From Fibrobacter sp. (GTDB taxonomy: Bacteria > Fibrobacterota > Fibrobacteria > Fibrobacterales > Fibrobacteraceae), in the NCBI GenBank assembly GCA_024398955.1, contig JAKSIG010000007.1, positions 1 to 64,000 of the forward strand: DNA of 64,000 nt. The letters are read 5' to 3'. The notes below the pieces were generated by a model. The model did no database searches and was not told where the DNA came from. It was given only the letters and a program-made list of their open reading frames with translations. How positions within the stretch are numbered: the stretch's first letter is position 1; the number at the start of each line of letters is the position of its first letter. Positions 44,288 through 53,237 of this stretch are shown here, one piece after another. A program made the position numbers and the translations under genes.

Positions 44288-45241
44288 ATGAAAAACTTTA
44301 AGCTTTTACTCTCTGTTGCCGCCACCGCAGTAATGTTTGGCTGTTCTTCTATGGAAGTGGATGAACCGGAAGCATACTCCGAAAACCTGCCGGCAGATTT
44401 TTCCTACACCGAATATCTGGCAATCCACCCGATTCTGCGCACCTTGCAGATTCAGGACTATGTAGCTGACATTAACGCTACTGTTGATGCTGACACAAAA
44501 ACTGCCGATATCGCGGCTTTTGAAAAGGACACTGCAGAGCTGCACAAGTTCTACCTTGATCCGTACATGGGTGGTTACACCGAAGAAGAATGGGTAAAGG
44601 ACATGAGCTCCGGTGTTAAGCTGGACACTGTCCCGGATGTTGTCGAAAAGCGCTATCTGAACTTGACCGTTGTTGATTCCTCTGCAGAACCGGCCGCCAT
44701 TGTCAAGTTGACCGTTGGTACCTGGGATAACACCGCCGAGAAGAAGTACACTGCAGTTGGCGCTGTAACATTTGATGCCATTCCGGATGCAGAAGACTCC
44801 ACCAAGGTCGATTCTGTTATTACCAAGGTTTCTGGCAAAAACGAAGCTGGCGCCCTTGTTGAATTTGCAATCGGCGACAAGATTTCTCTGGACTCCCGTG
44901 GAACCAAGACTCGTCTCGATACGGTTTCTGTAAAGGTTGTTGAAACAGCAGTTGAAGGCGGTGTCATGCCGGCCGACAAGCTGAAGAAGCTCAAGAATTT
45001 CAACCTCTGGAATACTTCTGACGACTATGAAACCGTTCTGAAGATTGCAGTGCTGGATACTTTTGCTATTAGCTACCAGTATGTGGCTTATGGTAGAATG
45101 CACTACTGGGCATATCGTCGTTGCACCGAAAGCGAAAAGCAGAAGGAAGAAATTCTGGTTCCGAATCCGGCAGACAAGAACTGGGTCGGTGCTACAAAGT
45201 TCTATTGCGACGATAACGGCGCAATCAAGGAAATTGACTAA
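44288..45241 (+). CDS. Lipoprotein of the outer-membrane operon
   Basis: The 317-aa protein has a lipoprotein signal (lipobox MFGCSS). The mature part has acidic Thr/Asp-rich beta segments and several conserved-looking Trp/Tyr residues near the C-terminus (YGRMHYWAYRR). I do not recognise a family. It sits 10 nt after barrel 3 and 15 nt before the GH18-like gene, so it probably works with them in the outer membrane. Confidence 0.75.
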   Translation: MKNFKLLLSVAATAVMFGCSSMEVDEPEAYSENLPADFSYTEYLAIHPILRTLQIQDYVADINATVDADTKTADIAAFEKDTAELHKFYLDPYMGGYTEEEWVKDMSSGVKLDTVPDVVEKRYLNLTVVDSSAEPAAIVKLTVGTWDNTAEKKYTAVGAVTFDAIPDAEDSTKVDSVITKVSGKNEAGALVEFAIGDKISLDSRGTKTRLDTVSVKVVETAVEGGVMPADKLKKLKNFNLWNTSDDYETVLKIAVLDTFAISYQYVAYGRMHYWAYRRCTESEKQKEEILVPNPADKNWVGATKFYCDDNGAIKEID

Positions 45242-45256
45242 GGGCGAGGAAACATT

Positions 45257-46315
45257 ATGAATATTAAGACTATTGCTCTGTCTCTTGCTCTCGGCGCCTT
45301 TGCCATGGCAAACGCTGCCGCAGATAAGGTTATTGGCTTCTATCCCTATTGGAGTCAGTACTCTCAGTTCTATCCGAAGGATATCCGTTACAACACTGTG
45401 ACCGACATTCATTATGTGAGCCTGGCTCCTAGCGAAGATGGTTCTGTTGCTTTTGCTGACGAAAACGATGCTGAAAACTTCAAGACCTTGGCTCAGATGT
45501 CTAAGGAAAATGGTGTTAAGCTGATCGTTTCTGTGGGTGGCATGGAAACCGAGGGCGCCTTGAAGGCTATCGCTGGCAGCGACGATGCCCTTTCCTCCTT
45601 CGTGTCCAACCTTAGCAGCTGGCTTTCCGAAAACGGCGGCGATGGTGTTGAACTGGACTGGCAGAACATTACTGCAGATGACGCCGAAGATCACGCCAAG
45701 ATGGTGAACGCTCTAGTGGATGGCCTTTCTGACGCAACCGTTACCGCAGTGGTGTATCCTTCTGCTGGTATGGAAGCCTATAAGGCTGACGCCCTGAATC
45801 GTCTCGCTTATGTAGACGTGTTCATGGCTGACCAGATGACTGAAGAAAGTTCTGAAGTTGTTCCTAACCAGAGTGCCTCCTATGTCAAGGAATCCCTGGA
45901 CAAGGTCGCTGGCGCAGGTGTCAACAATGAATTGCTGGTTCCCATTGTATTCCTCTATGGCAAGACCTGGAGCGGTGCAAGTGGTCTCGGTACTTCTCAT
46001 CAGGGCATTGGCAGCGGTAACGAAGGCTTCGTTACTTATGCCGAATTGATGGGCAAGTTTGATACTCCTGACTACAAGGTGACTTTTGACGAAGCTTCTC
46101 AGTCCGAAGTGGCTGTCAGCTCTTCTGAAACCATCGTGTTCATGGGCATTCCTTCTGTAAAGGCTGTTGCTCAGCAAGTCAAGAACGACGGCATGGCTGG
46201 TGTAGCTGTGTATGATCTCTCTCAGGATCATCACGAACCTATCGTCTCCCTCCTGGTGACTATCGGTTTGGAACTCCGCCCCGAAGTGAACTACAAGCCT
46301 GCCAAGAAGAAGTAA
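45257..46315 (+). CDS. Secreted GH18-like protein lacking the catalytic glutamate
   Basis: The 352-aa protein has a signal peptide (about 1-21) and a GH18 TIM-barrel pattern: IGFYPYWSQYSQF, VTDIHYVSLAPS, LIVSVGG, and the catalytic-strand motif DGVELDWQ (129-136). Active GH18 chitinases have DGxDxDWE. Here the second Asp is Glu and the catalytic Glu is Gln (Q136), so hydrolysis is unlikely. A lectin-like role is more probable. It is the last gene of the six-gene surface operon. The rest of the barrel looks intact. Confidence 0.82.
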   Translation: MNIKTIALSLALGAFAMANAAADKVIGFYPYWSQYSQFYPKDIRYNTVTDIHYVSLAPSEDGSVAFADENDAENFKTLAQMSKENGVKLIVSVGGMETEGALKAIAGSDDALSSFVSNLSSWLSENGGDGVELDWQNITADDAEDHAKMVNALVDGLSDATVTAVVYPSAGMEAYKADALNRLAYVDVFMADQMTEESSEVVPNQSASYVKESLDKVAGAGVNNELLVPIVFLYGKTWSGASGLGTSHQGIGSGNEGFVTYAELMGKFDTPDYKVTFDEASQSEVAVSSSETIVFMGIPSVKAVAQQVKNDGMAGVAVYDLSQDHHEPIVSLLVTIGLELRPEVNYKPAKKK

Positions 46316-46348
46316 TCAAGGCAGACGGTTTTACAATCGAAGATTGAT

Positions 46349-46381
46349 AAGAAGAGGACCGCTTGGCGGTCCTCTTCTTAT
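46349..46381 (+). terminator. Rho-independent terminator of the surface operon
   Basis: AAGAAGAGGACCGC-TTG-GCGGTCCTCTTCTTA, a perfect 14-bp stem. Confidence 0.9.
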
Positions 46382-46449
46382 TGGTATATGAAAACCATCG
46401 GCCGGTGGTTCTAAAAAGCCTATGGCTTTGTGTCCTCGAGGAATGCAGA

Positions 46450-46720
46450 AATCCTTTGGTTACATTTGCAACGCGGTCTGACAACTGCATAACAAACAAC
46501 CAAAGGATTTTGCAATGCGAAATAGAAATAAAAATACACTAGCTCATGCCACCTAGAACTGCAAGTATCATATTGTATTTGCTCCTAAATTCAGACGAAA
46601 AGTATTATACGGAGAAAAACGATTTGAAATAGGGCGGATTCTTCGAGAGCGATGCGAATGTAAAGAGGGAAACATAGTGGAGGTCGAGGTATGCGAGGAT
46701 CATTGCGTTCTTCCCTGATA
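46450..46720 (+). pseudogene. IS200/IS605-family TnpA remnant with left-end hairpin
   Basis: From ATG 46515 the frame reads MRNRNKNTLAHAT, a TAG stop, then NCKYHIVFAPKFRRKVLYGEK and EIGRILRERCECKEGNIVEVEVCEDHC, then a stop. This matches the start of IS200 transposases. In the parent the stop is usually Trp (TGG), and VDHIH is expected where DHC is found. The catalytic Tyr region is missing. The upstream inverted repeat AATCCTTTGGTT/AACCAAAGGATT (46450-46461 and 46498-46509) matches an IS200-like left-end hairpin. It is dead and truncated. The rest of 46316-46832 holds only terminators. Confidence 0.85.
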
Positions 46721-46780
46721 TATGTAGAACGCCACCTATGATTAAGGCCAACGTGAGTGTGACAATCAGGATCCGCATAC

Positions 46781-46808
46781 AAAAAGACCACCTCGGGGGA
46801 GGTGGTCT
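46781..46808 (-). terminator. Minus-strand terminator after the GH5 gene
   Basis: On the minus strand AAGACCACCTC-CCC-GAGGTGGTCTT is followed by TTTGTATG. Confidence 0.85.
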
Positions 46809-46832
46809 TAAAGTTTTGCCAGCGATGCTAGA

Positions 46833-49049
46833 TTACTTGCTAGACTTCTTCCAGCTGATGTTCAGCTGGCGAGGTCCCTGGCTAATAACGATTGTGTAGG
46901 AACCGTTAGGAATGCTTGCAAGGGAAACCAGAGCGTTGGATGCGTTAACAACGTGGCTCATAACCTTCTTGCCGTTTACGGCGAAGACTTCCACATTGAT
47001 GGGTTCGCTTTCGTTGCTTGCGATTGCCAGCTGAGAGTTGACCACTGTTGCGTGAATGGGCAGGTCTGCGCGGGTGCTGATCATGCCTACATCGGGATCA
47101 ACGACGGGCTTTTCGGCTTCGATTGCCTGTTCCAGTTCTGCCAGGTTGACTGCCTGAGCGCTATCGCCAACGATTACCTGAATGGTCTGATGGAATTCCT
47201 TGTAGAAGTCAGTTTCAGGTGCGTTTGCGGTAATGCGAACCACAGCATTCTGGTTGCCGGCATAGAGTGCCGGGCCCTGCTTGGTAACGTAATCGGAGGA
47301 TTCCTTGCCGTTGAAGGTGAAGGTCACCGGAGTGTGGTACATGGTAGTATCCGGGAGAAGCTTGTCAGCAACACCGCCCAAGGCCAGCTTGGTCTTCTTG
47401 AAGTTGCTGTGCATCTTGTTGGAACCCTTTTCGAAGGTCACGGTGATTGTATCCTGAACGGCCTTGTAGCCAGTAACAGCAGGAGCGGTTGCAACAATCT
47501 TTGCGGAACCGAATCCCTTGAACTCGTACATCAGGACCTGCTTGCCGGTCTGGGCGTTGGAGCAGGAAACGTGAGCGCAGACTGCAGTCTTTACAGTTAC
47601 AATTTCCGGGTTCAGGGAGGTCAAGGTAAAGCTTGCGCCTTCGAGAGTCTTTGCTTCGGTGGTAACAACCCATTCCTTGTTGGTGCCGTTGGAGTAGTTG
47701 AGGACTCGGTTGGTGGTGCAGGTTCCGTTGTAGTTACAGGTCAGGTCCTTGAAGTTAGGAACGGTCTGTGCGGGAATAGACTGGATGGTCACAACGGTCT
47801 GGGTACCGTCGTTGCCGGTCATGATAGAGTAGCCACCGCTGAGGATTTCGCCAGTGTTAGAAACTACGCTAGGATTGCTGGAAGTGTAGGTACAGCCGGC
47901 GCCAAGCTTGGAAGCGACAGAACCATCCAGTTCCTTTGCCGTAATGTGGGGGACTGCGCAGGCGCCTGTGCGCTTGCCTGCAGTAACCAGTTCCGGCCAG
48001 TTACGGGCACTCTTGGTCAGGTAGGCCTTGACGATCTTACCGGAATTACTGTAGGTGGCGGCATCCAGCAATGCCTTGGAGGTCAATTCAACATCGCCGT
48101 CGAACATTGCTGAAGTTTCGTTCTTGACGTTGCCGTTTTCGGTAGTCTTAACCTGGCGGAGGCTCCAGTTACAGCTACTGATATTGTTCTTGTCCATGAA
48201 GTCATACCAGCTGTTGGTTGCGCTTTCGTTAGGAGTGCCGGCGCCATCGTAGTTCACGGTGCCGTATTCTGTTACAAAAACGGCCTTGCCTGCGCTCATT
48301 GCCTGAGTGGCATGTCCACCGTAGCCGCTTACCGGGTGAGATGCGGCATAGAAGTGCAGTGCGTAGGCCAGGTTAGGATAGCTAAGACCGTTTGCTTCCT
48401 GAGGGTTGGAAGACCAACCGGAGTTTCCCACGATGATCAGGTTTTCGGAAGCTGCGCGAATGCCTGGAATGACTTCGTTGGCGTAGGACTGGACTTGACC
48501 CCAGCTTCCGGTGGGTTCATTGAAGATTTCAAAGATAACGTTAGGAACCTTACCGTACTTCTGGGCCATTTCTGCAAAGAATGCCTTTGCTGCGGCAGTT
48601 TCGTTGTAGGCAACGTGACTGTGCCAGTCGAGAATGATGTAAATGTCGTTTTCGATAGCGGCCTTGATCATTCTGTCTACAATGACCTTATAGCTGTCGG
48701 GGACGCTAGAATAGGAATAGCCGTCGGATAGCTTGTTGGAGCTCTTGTCGTCGTAATAGGTAATACCCATTGCGAAACGGATTACGTCGATTTTCAGGTT
48801 GTCCGTTGCCCAGTCAAGAACAACGTCGGAATAATAGGGCAGGCCCGTTGCGTCGGACCAGAACCAGCTCATGCCGCGGAGCATGGCTTCTTTGTTGGTC
48901 TTAAGGCTTATAACCTTGCTGCCAGAGGAGCCCAGGGTACCGTAATAGCTTACGGGGCCGACCTTTTTGGCTACGGCGGTGGTTGCGTCTGCGAATGCAG
49001 GAATGGCTGCGAAAGCCAACAAGCATGGGAGCAATTTTTTGATCTTCAT
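46833..49049 (-). CDS. Secreted GH5 cellulase with Ig-like modules and sorting domain
   Basis: The 738-aa protein has a signal peptide (about 1-20) and a GH5 subfamily-2-like domain (about 30-340). Its features are LRGMSWFWSD, DVIRFAMG, ILDWHSH, the acid/base Glu in FEIFNEP near 172, HFYAASH and the nucleophile Glu in FVTEYGT. About 300 residues of Ig-like modules with several Cys follow, then a type IX-type sorting end (VEVFAVNGKKVMS, NGSYTIVIS, NISWKKSSK). It probably degrades beta-1,4-glucan outside the cell. It is a single gene with its own terminator on the minus strand. Confidence 0.92.
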   Translation of the reverse strand: MKIKKLLPCLLAFAAIPAFADATTAVAKKVGPVSYYGTLGSSGSKVISLKTNKEAMLRGMSWFWSDATGLPYYSDVVLDWATDNLKIDVIRFAMGITYYDDKSSNKLSDGYSYSSVPDSYKVIVDRMIKAAIENDIYIILDWHSHVAYNETAAAKAFFAEMAQKYGKVPNVIFEIFNEPTGSWGQVQSYANEVIPGIRAASENLIIVGNSGWSSNPQEANGLSYPNLAYALHFYAASHPVSGYGGHATQAMSAGKAVFVTEYGTVNYDGAGTPNESATNSWYDFMDKNNISSCNWSLRQVKTTENGNVKNETSAMFDGDVELTSKALLDAATYSNSGKIVKAYLTKSARNWPELVTAGKRTGACAVPHITAKELDGSVASKLGAGCTYTSSNPSVVSNTGEILSGGYSIMTGNDGTQTVVTIQSIPAQTVPNFKDLTCNYNGTCTTNRVLNYSNGTNKEWVVTTEAKTLEGASFTLTSLNPEIVTVKTAVCAHVSCSNAQTGKQVLMYEFKGFGSAKIVATAPAVTGYKAVQDTITVTFEKGSNKMHSNFKKTKLALGGVADKLLPDTTMYHTPVTFTFNGKESSDYVTKQGPALYAGNQNAVVRITANAPETDFYKEFHQTIQVIVGDSAQAVNLAELEQAIEAEKPVVDPDVGMISTRADLPIHATVVNSQLAIASNESEPINVEVFAVNGKKVMSHVVNASNALVSLASIPNGSYTIVISQGPRQLNISWKKSSK

Positions 49050-49524
49050 AATTATCCCTTTGGAAAACCCATATCCCTTGGTTTTACATCAATAAAATTA
49101 ACTATAAAAATATTGTAGTCTATATTTTTTTGTGTGATAATCGTTTACGGCTGAATACGGCATTGACAATTTGTCAAAGGCAACGGTTATGCAGCCTCCA
49201 TATTATACAGACTAAAAATAATTTCGTTTTTGTTGTTTAAGGTGAATCTGCAGGTAATAAAAAAATTGCGTAAGTCTAAATTGTGACTTAAGTTACATTG
49301 TTTCGGTGATGCCTGTCCCTGTATCTCGATTGCGTCTTGTAAAATTTTGTTTATAATCGATGCCTGTAGGGCTTATTTTTTGAAAAAAACGTGATTTCAA
49401 GCAAGTTTACCGTCGAAAACGAAAAAAAAAGAAAAAAGTCTTTACGCCTACACCGAAAAAAAGATATATTAGGATACAAACCTGTCCTAATTGGGCAAAT
49501 CACAATAAAACAAGAGAGAGAATT
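49050..49524. other. 475-bp A/T-rich divergent intergenic region with promoters
   Basis: No ORF was seen. It separates divergent secreted-protein genes and should hold two promoters. On the right, TATATT (49465-49470) is a good -10 box for the 49525 gene. Just after it lies the inverted repeat TTAGGA-N10-TCCTAA (49469-49490) in the predicted leader, followed by an AAGAGAGAGAA ribosome-binding region. Other short inverted pieces (for example AAGTCTAAATTGTGACTT near 49273) have no evident function. Confidence 0.5.
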
Positions 49525-50436
49525 ATGAAAAAGTCTATCCTCGCTGCTTCTGCCCTCATGGCAGCTGCATCTGCTTTTGCATTCGACACTTGGGTTGGTG
49601 CAGACGCTGTTTATCGTATTGACACTGGTCTTGACGCTGGTGGCGACAAGTCTGGTTACTGGTTCACCTACGGTGATGACGCTGATGGTGGTGCTTCCAA
49701 GGTTACTTGGCCGACCGCTCTCGGTAACGAATATTCTACCGACGCTCTTGACCCCGTCATCGACGAATGCGGTGGTGTTTGCGGTACCTTCTCTCTGGAC
49801 AAGGGTACTCTGACCTACAATCCGTTCGTTGGTATCGGCTTCAACATTGCTGGTTCCGATGATGCAGACTCCGACGTGATGGTTTCTGCTGATGCAACCG
49901 CTATGGGTGGTATCTGCATTACCTATTCTGTTGACGCTGCTGCTTCTCTCGAAATGGGTCTCGGCGACGCCGGCGATAAGGAAATCGGCTACGACAATCC
50001 GTTCGTTTCTCTGCCGAAGGCTTCTTCTGCTACCATGAAGACTTTCGAATGGGCAAAGTTCAAGCAGGCTGGCTGGGGCTCGGGCAAGATTTCTGGCGCC
50101 GAAGCTGCTGCTAAGCTCGTTGCTCTGAAGTTCAAGATCCAGGCTGCTTCTGGTACCACTGGTGCCTTCAACATCATGGCTTTCGGTGCTCTCGCTGGTA
50201 ACTGCCCGGATGGTACCGCTATCGGTGCAAAGGCTGCTCAGGCTTCTCTGAAGGCTCAGCTCTCTGGCCGTACCCTCTCCTTCGGCAAGACCGTTGCCAA
50301 GGCTGAAGTTATCAACCTCCAGGGTCAGGTCGTTATGGCTGCTTCCTCTGTAAGCTCCATGGATCTCTCCAAGGTTCAGGCTGGTGTTTACATGGTTCGC
50401 GCTGAAGGCCTCTCTCAGCAGATCATGGTCAAGTAA
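49525..50436 (+). CDS. Secreted small protein with binding-like domain and sorting domain
   Basis: The 303-aa protein has a signal peptide (MKKSILAASALMAAASAFA) and a roughly 190-residue beta-rich domain like the N-terminus of the 8987 adhesin: FTYGDD, GICITYSVDAAASLEMGLG and FVSLPKASSATMKTFEWAKF. A 65-residue sorting domain follows (AEVINLQGQVVMA, AGVYMVRAEG, ending IMVK). Its codon use is strongly biased to a few codons (GGT, GCT, AAG, GAC), as in highly expressed genes. A strong AAGAGAGAGAA precedes the start. It may be an abundant carbohydrate-binding surface protein. Family not named. Confidence 0.78.
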   Translation: MKKSILAASALMAAASAFAFDTWVGADAVYRIDTGLDAGGDKSGYWFTYGDDADGGASKVTWPTALGNEYSTDALDPVIDECGGVCGTFSLDKGTLTYNPFVGIGFNIAGSDDADSDVMVSADATAMGGICITYSVDAAASLEMGLGDAGDKEIGYDNPFVSLPKASSATMKTFEWAKFKQAGWGSGKISGAEAAAKLVALKFKIQAASGTTGAFNIMAFGALAGNCPDGTAIGAKAAQASLKAQLSGRTLSFGKTVAKAEVINLQGQVVMAASSVSSMDLSKVQAGVYMVRAEGLSQQIMVK

Positions 50437-50458
50437 TTTTACTTCGGTAAAAACACTT

Positions 50459-50497
50459 TAAAAAAGGGTTGCGGTAAAACGCAATCCTTTTTTTTTG
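50459..50497 (+). terminator. Rho-independent terminator after the 303-aa gene
   Basis: AAAAAGGGTTGCG-GTAAAA-CGCAATCCTTTTTTTT. Confidence 0.9.
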
Positions 50498-50593
50498 ATA
50501 TAGATTACATTGCACGTTTATTTGCAATTAGGCGTACCCTATTTTAGGCTGCAGAATATATATTTACGTAAAAATTTTAAGATAGAGGCGAAT

Positions 50594-52012
50594 ATGAATA
50601 TCAAGAAGCTTTTAGCCCCTGCCGTATTGCCCCTGCTTGCGGGTGCAGTGTTTGGTCTCACCGCCTGTGGTGACGATTCCAGTGGCTCTAATCCTGCAGA
50701 TGCAGTGTTGAACGGCGCAAACAACAATACTCCTGCGGAGCCGTCTACTCCTGTGGTTACTCCGGATCCTACTCCTGTAACTCCGACACCTTCGGGCTCT
50801 GCAGTTTCGTTGGCCACTACCGCAAATGTCGCTTTCCCTCAGGCTGTTTATGCCGCTTGGAAGCCCTTCCACTTTGTGGAGCTGGAGAATGAGGCTGTTT
50901 ACTATGGCGGCATCTCTGATGAGTTTAGCGTGGTGTTTGGCGCCTATGCGCCTGCCGGCCGTGTTATTTGGTCAACTCAGGCTTCCGGTGCATACAAGTT
51001 CCAGTGCCAGGTTGAGGATGCTTCTGTTGGTAATATGAAGTTCCGTGGCTGTACCGTTTCCGAAGGTATTGGCTATGGCATGTTGCTGACCTATTTTAAC
51101 AACGACAATGATGCCTTTATTCGCCTGTGGAATTACTCCAGAGGCATGCGCAAGTACTTTGATCTGTCCTTGACGCCTTGGATTACCAAGAGCTTCATGT
51201 ACGATATGATCGACCCGTCTAGCGCAACTGATGCCGACCTGGATATTGCTACCGCCTTGATTCTGCAGTATTACAAGACCAATAATGCTGAGTTCTTGGC
51301 CGATGCCTTGACCATCGCTGCTGGTATCTGGGATAAGGAAGTGGAACCCACCCTTAAGCTCCTGATGTCTGGCGATACCGAAATGTGGCATGCCGCAGAT
51401 CCGACTTACAACCTGAGCTACTTCTCTCCTGTGGCTCTCCGCTTGTTTGCTGCTGAGGATCCTTCTCATGACTGGAATAGCGTCATTGATGCTATGTATG
51501 CCTATATGGCTAAGGTTCAGGCCGGTGGCACAGGCGTGTTCCCGGACTGGAGCAATACCGCTGGCATTGCTGTAAATCCGCCTAACGGTGCTGCTGGTAA
51601 CGAAAAGACCGGCTTTACCTGGCATACCTTCAATAAGGAATCTGTACGTATTCCGTGGCGTATCGCTTGGGACTACTACTGGTATCAGGATCCTCGCGCC
51701 CTTCAGGTGCTGACCACCTTGAATAACTTCATTGTGGCTAAGTCCGGTGGCGATCCTTCTTCCCTGGCTTTGGCAATCCAGTATTCCTGGGATCCGGCAA
51801 AGGGCGATTACGACAAGAATACCTCTATTCCTACCCAGTGGGTGGGTGCCTGGTGCGCAACTGGTATTGGTACCAATCCGACATGGCTGGAAGCCTGTAC
51901 CCCGCAGCTTAACGCCATCCTTCCGGGCAATAATGGTAGCAGCTACTTCAGCGACATTTTGCTTGGCTTGTACAGCGGTTTGCTGAACGGCGAATTTGTA
52001 AAGCCTTTCTAA
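50594..52012 (+). CDS. GH8 family lipoprotein endoglucanase
   Basis: I use ATG 50594, where GATAGAGGCGA gives a ribosome-binding site and the lipoprotein signal starts cleanly. An upstream ATG at 50510 adds 28 odd residues. The 472-aa protein has lipobox LTACG, a Pro/Thr-rich linker, and an (alpha/alpha)6 GH8 domain with the acid Glu in VSEGIGYGM (about 160) and the base region DADLDIATALILQYY. WRIAWDYYWYQDPR is another GH8 helix motif. Substrates of GH8 are cellulose, lichenan, chitosan or xylan. Beta-glucan is the best guess here. Confidence 0.9.
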   Translation: MNIKKLLAPAVLPLLAGAVFGLTACGDDSSGSNPADAVLNGANNNTPAEPSTPVVTPDPTPVTPTPSGSAVSLATTANVAFPQAVYAAWKPFHFVELENEAVYYGGISDEFSVVFGAYAPAGRVIWSTQASGAYKFQCQVEDASVGNMKFRGCTVSEGIGYGMLLTYFNNDNDAFIRLWNYSRGMRKYFDLSLTPWITKSFMYDMIDPSSATDADLDIATALILQYYKTNNAEFLADALTIAAGIWDKEVEPTLKLLMSGDTEMWHAADPTYNLSYFSPVALRLFAAEDPSHDWNSVIDAMYAYMAKVQAGGTGVFPDWSNTAGIAVNPPNGAAGNEKTGFTWHTFNKESVRIPWRIAWDYYWYQDPRALQVLTTLNNFIVAKSGGDPSSLALAIQYSWDPAKGDYDKNTSIPTQWVGAWCATGIGTNPTWLEACTPQLNAILPGNNGSSYFSDILLGLYSGLLNGEFVKPF

Positions 52013-52038
52013 GACCGCACGCCCCTAGGACTTGCGAT

Positions 52039-52071
52039 AAAGTCATCTGGTTTATGCCGGATGGCTTTTTT
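52039..52071 (+). terminator. Rho-independent terminator after GH8
   Basis: AAGTCATCTGG-TTTAT-GCCGGATGGCTT followed by TTTT, then TATATT, a probable promoter for the next gene. Confidence 0.75.
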
Positions 52072-52085
52072 GTATATTCTGCGGT

Positions 52086-52997
52086 ATGGAAAACGATTCT
52101 TTGAATGTTGAGACTGTGCAGGATAGCGCCGGTTTAATGAGTGTCGCTGCAGATTCGGTTGTTCCCGAATTTCAGATGCCGACTGCGGAACAGCTGGGGA
52201 TTTCTATTGTCGCGGGACCTGTTTTTGCGGATGGTTCTGTTCAGCCATTGTCTGTGACGATTGGTGATACCTTTGACTTTCCTGTAACGGTAAGCTGGAG
52301 CGTTAACGGCAGCGCCCTTCTGGTAGTACCCACAAGTACGGCAACAGCCAGAGGACTGGAACAGGTTGGCGTTTCTCAGGAATCGGCTCGTTCTGTAAAG
52401 GACGGAAAAGAAATTGCTTCCATTACGTTTACATACAAGCTTGTGGCCCAGGATACGGGCAGTCTGAATGTGCCTGTGCTGAAGTTCGAAATTCCGACCC
52501 AGATGGGAATGCCCTTGACATTGCGTACCGAGAGCGTGCCTGTTCGTGTGGATGAAGTGTATAACGTGGCTCCGGTTTTTGTCGGGATTGCTGTAGCGAC
52601 CTTTATCGTTTCTGCAGGAATATGGCGCATGAAGCGGAGGGTGGCAGGTCTTGCTGCACTAGCTGCTAAAAAGGAGTCCCAAAACGCCTTGCAGAGTAAG
52701 ATGATGGTGCTGAAGCAGCGAGTCAATTCTGCGGATAGCCGCCAGTGGCTCCTGGACCTAGAGGAAGCCTGTAGAGAATTTGTGGCGGAACGTCTGAAGC
52801 TTGATGCCGAAAAGGTTAATCTTGAAAATTTGCAGAAGAACGGCGACCTTGATGCGTTTGGGGATAAGGAGGGCTGGACCTGCCTGCTAGAAGAATTTGC
52901 CCATGCTCGTTATGGAGGTGGCAGGCGTGATGGCTTTGAAAACAAGGAAACCTGGAAACTGGCCATGAAACTGATGGGAATCGAAGAAGATGTTTAG
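52086..52997 (+). CDS. BatD-like single-pass membrane protein
   Basis: The 303-aa protein has no signal peptide. It has an N-terminal beta-rich, Ig-like region (to about 160) with VSWSVNGSALLVVP and PVLKFEIPTQMG, one membrane helix (VAPVFVGIAVATFIVSAGIW, about 161-180) and a cytoplasmic helical part. It is followed by moxR, and the Bat operons of Bacteroidetes-type bacteria pair BatD-like proteins with a MoxR ATPase and VWA proteins. No VWA gene is visible here. A role in stress tolerance or complex assembly is inferred from that pairing. Confidence is moderate. Confidence 0.6.
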   Translation: MENDSLNVETVQDSAGLMSVAADSVVPEFQMPTAEQLGISIVAGPVFADGSVQPLSVTIGDTFDFPVTVSWSVNGSALLVVPTSTATARGLEQVGVSQESARSVKDGKEIASITFTYKLVAQDTGSLNVPVLKFEIPTQMGMPLTLRTESVPVRVDEVYNVAPVFVGIAVATFIVSAGIWRMKRRVAGLAALAAKKESQNALQSKMMVLKQRVNSADSRQWLLDLEEACREFVAERLKLDAEKVNLENLQKNGDLDAFGDKEGWTCLLEEFAHARYGGGRRDGFENKETWKLAMKLMGIEEDV

Positions 52998-53073
52998 GGG
53001 CTAGGGCGTTTTAGGGGCTAGAGACTGGGATCTAGAGGTTAGGGCTACAGGATGCAAGAGTCTATGGTTTCAG

Positions 53074-53162
53074 TTATGAGTTACGAAATATGAATTATGA
53101 GAATTGTGTGGCAGCTATGCCGCGATTATAAATCTCGTAATTCGTAACTCATAAATCATAAT
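53074..53162. repeat. Long inverted repeat between the BatD-like gene and moxR
   Basis: TTATGAGTTACGAA (53074-53087) is the exact reverse complement of TTCGTAACTCATAA (53141-53154). Related pieces lie inside (AATTATGAG) and just outside (ATCATAATT). The preceding part (53010-53060) holds short GGGGCTAGAG/CTAGAGGTTAG-type repeats. The gap has no ORF. It might be a small non-autonomous element or an RNA structure ahead of moxR. Confidence 0.6.
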
Positions 53163-53237
53163 TGAATGCTCTCGTAATTGGTTTTCTAGAAGAATATTTA
53201 TTAAATTCAGTTGGTAGAAAATTTAGAGGACTTAAAA

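Noticed and set aside
41971..44325. Minus-strand open frame of 784 codons opposite barrel 3
   Set aside because: Antisense shadow of a strongly codon-biased gene with clear signal peptide and C-terminal Phe.
46591..46791. Minus-strand open frame in the IS200 remnant
   Set aside because: The plus-strand reading matches IS200 TnpA, so the minus frame is a shadow.
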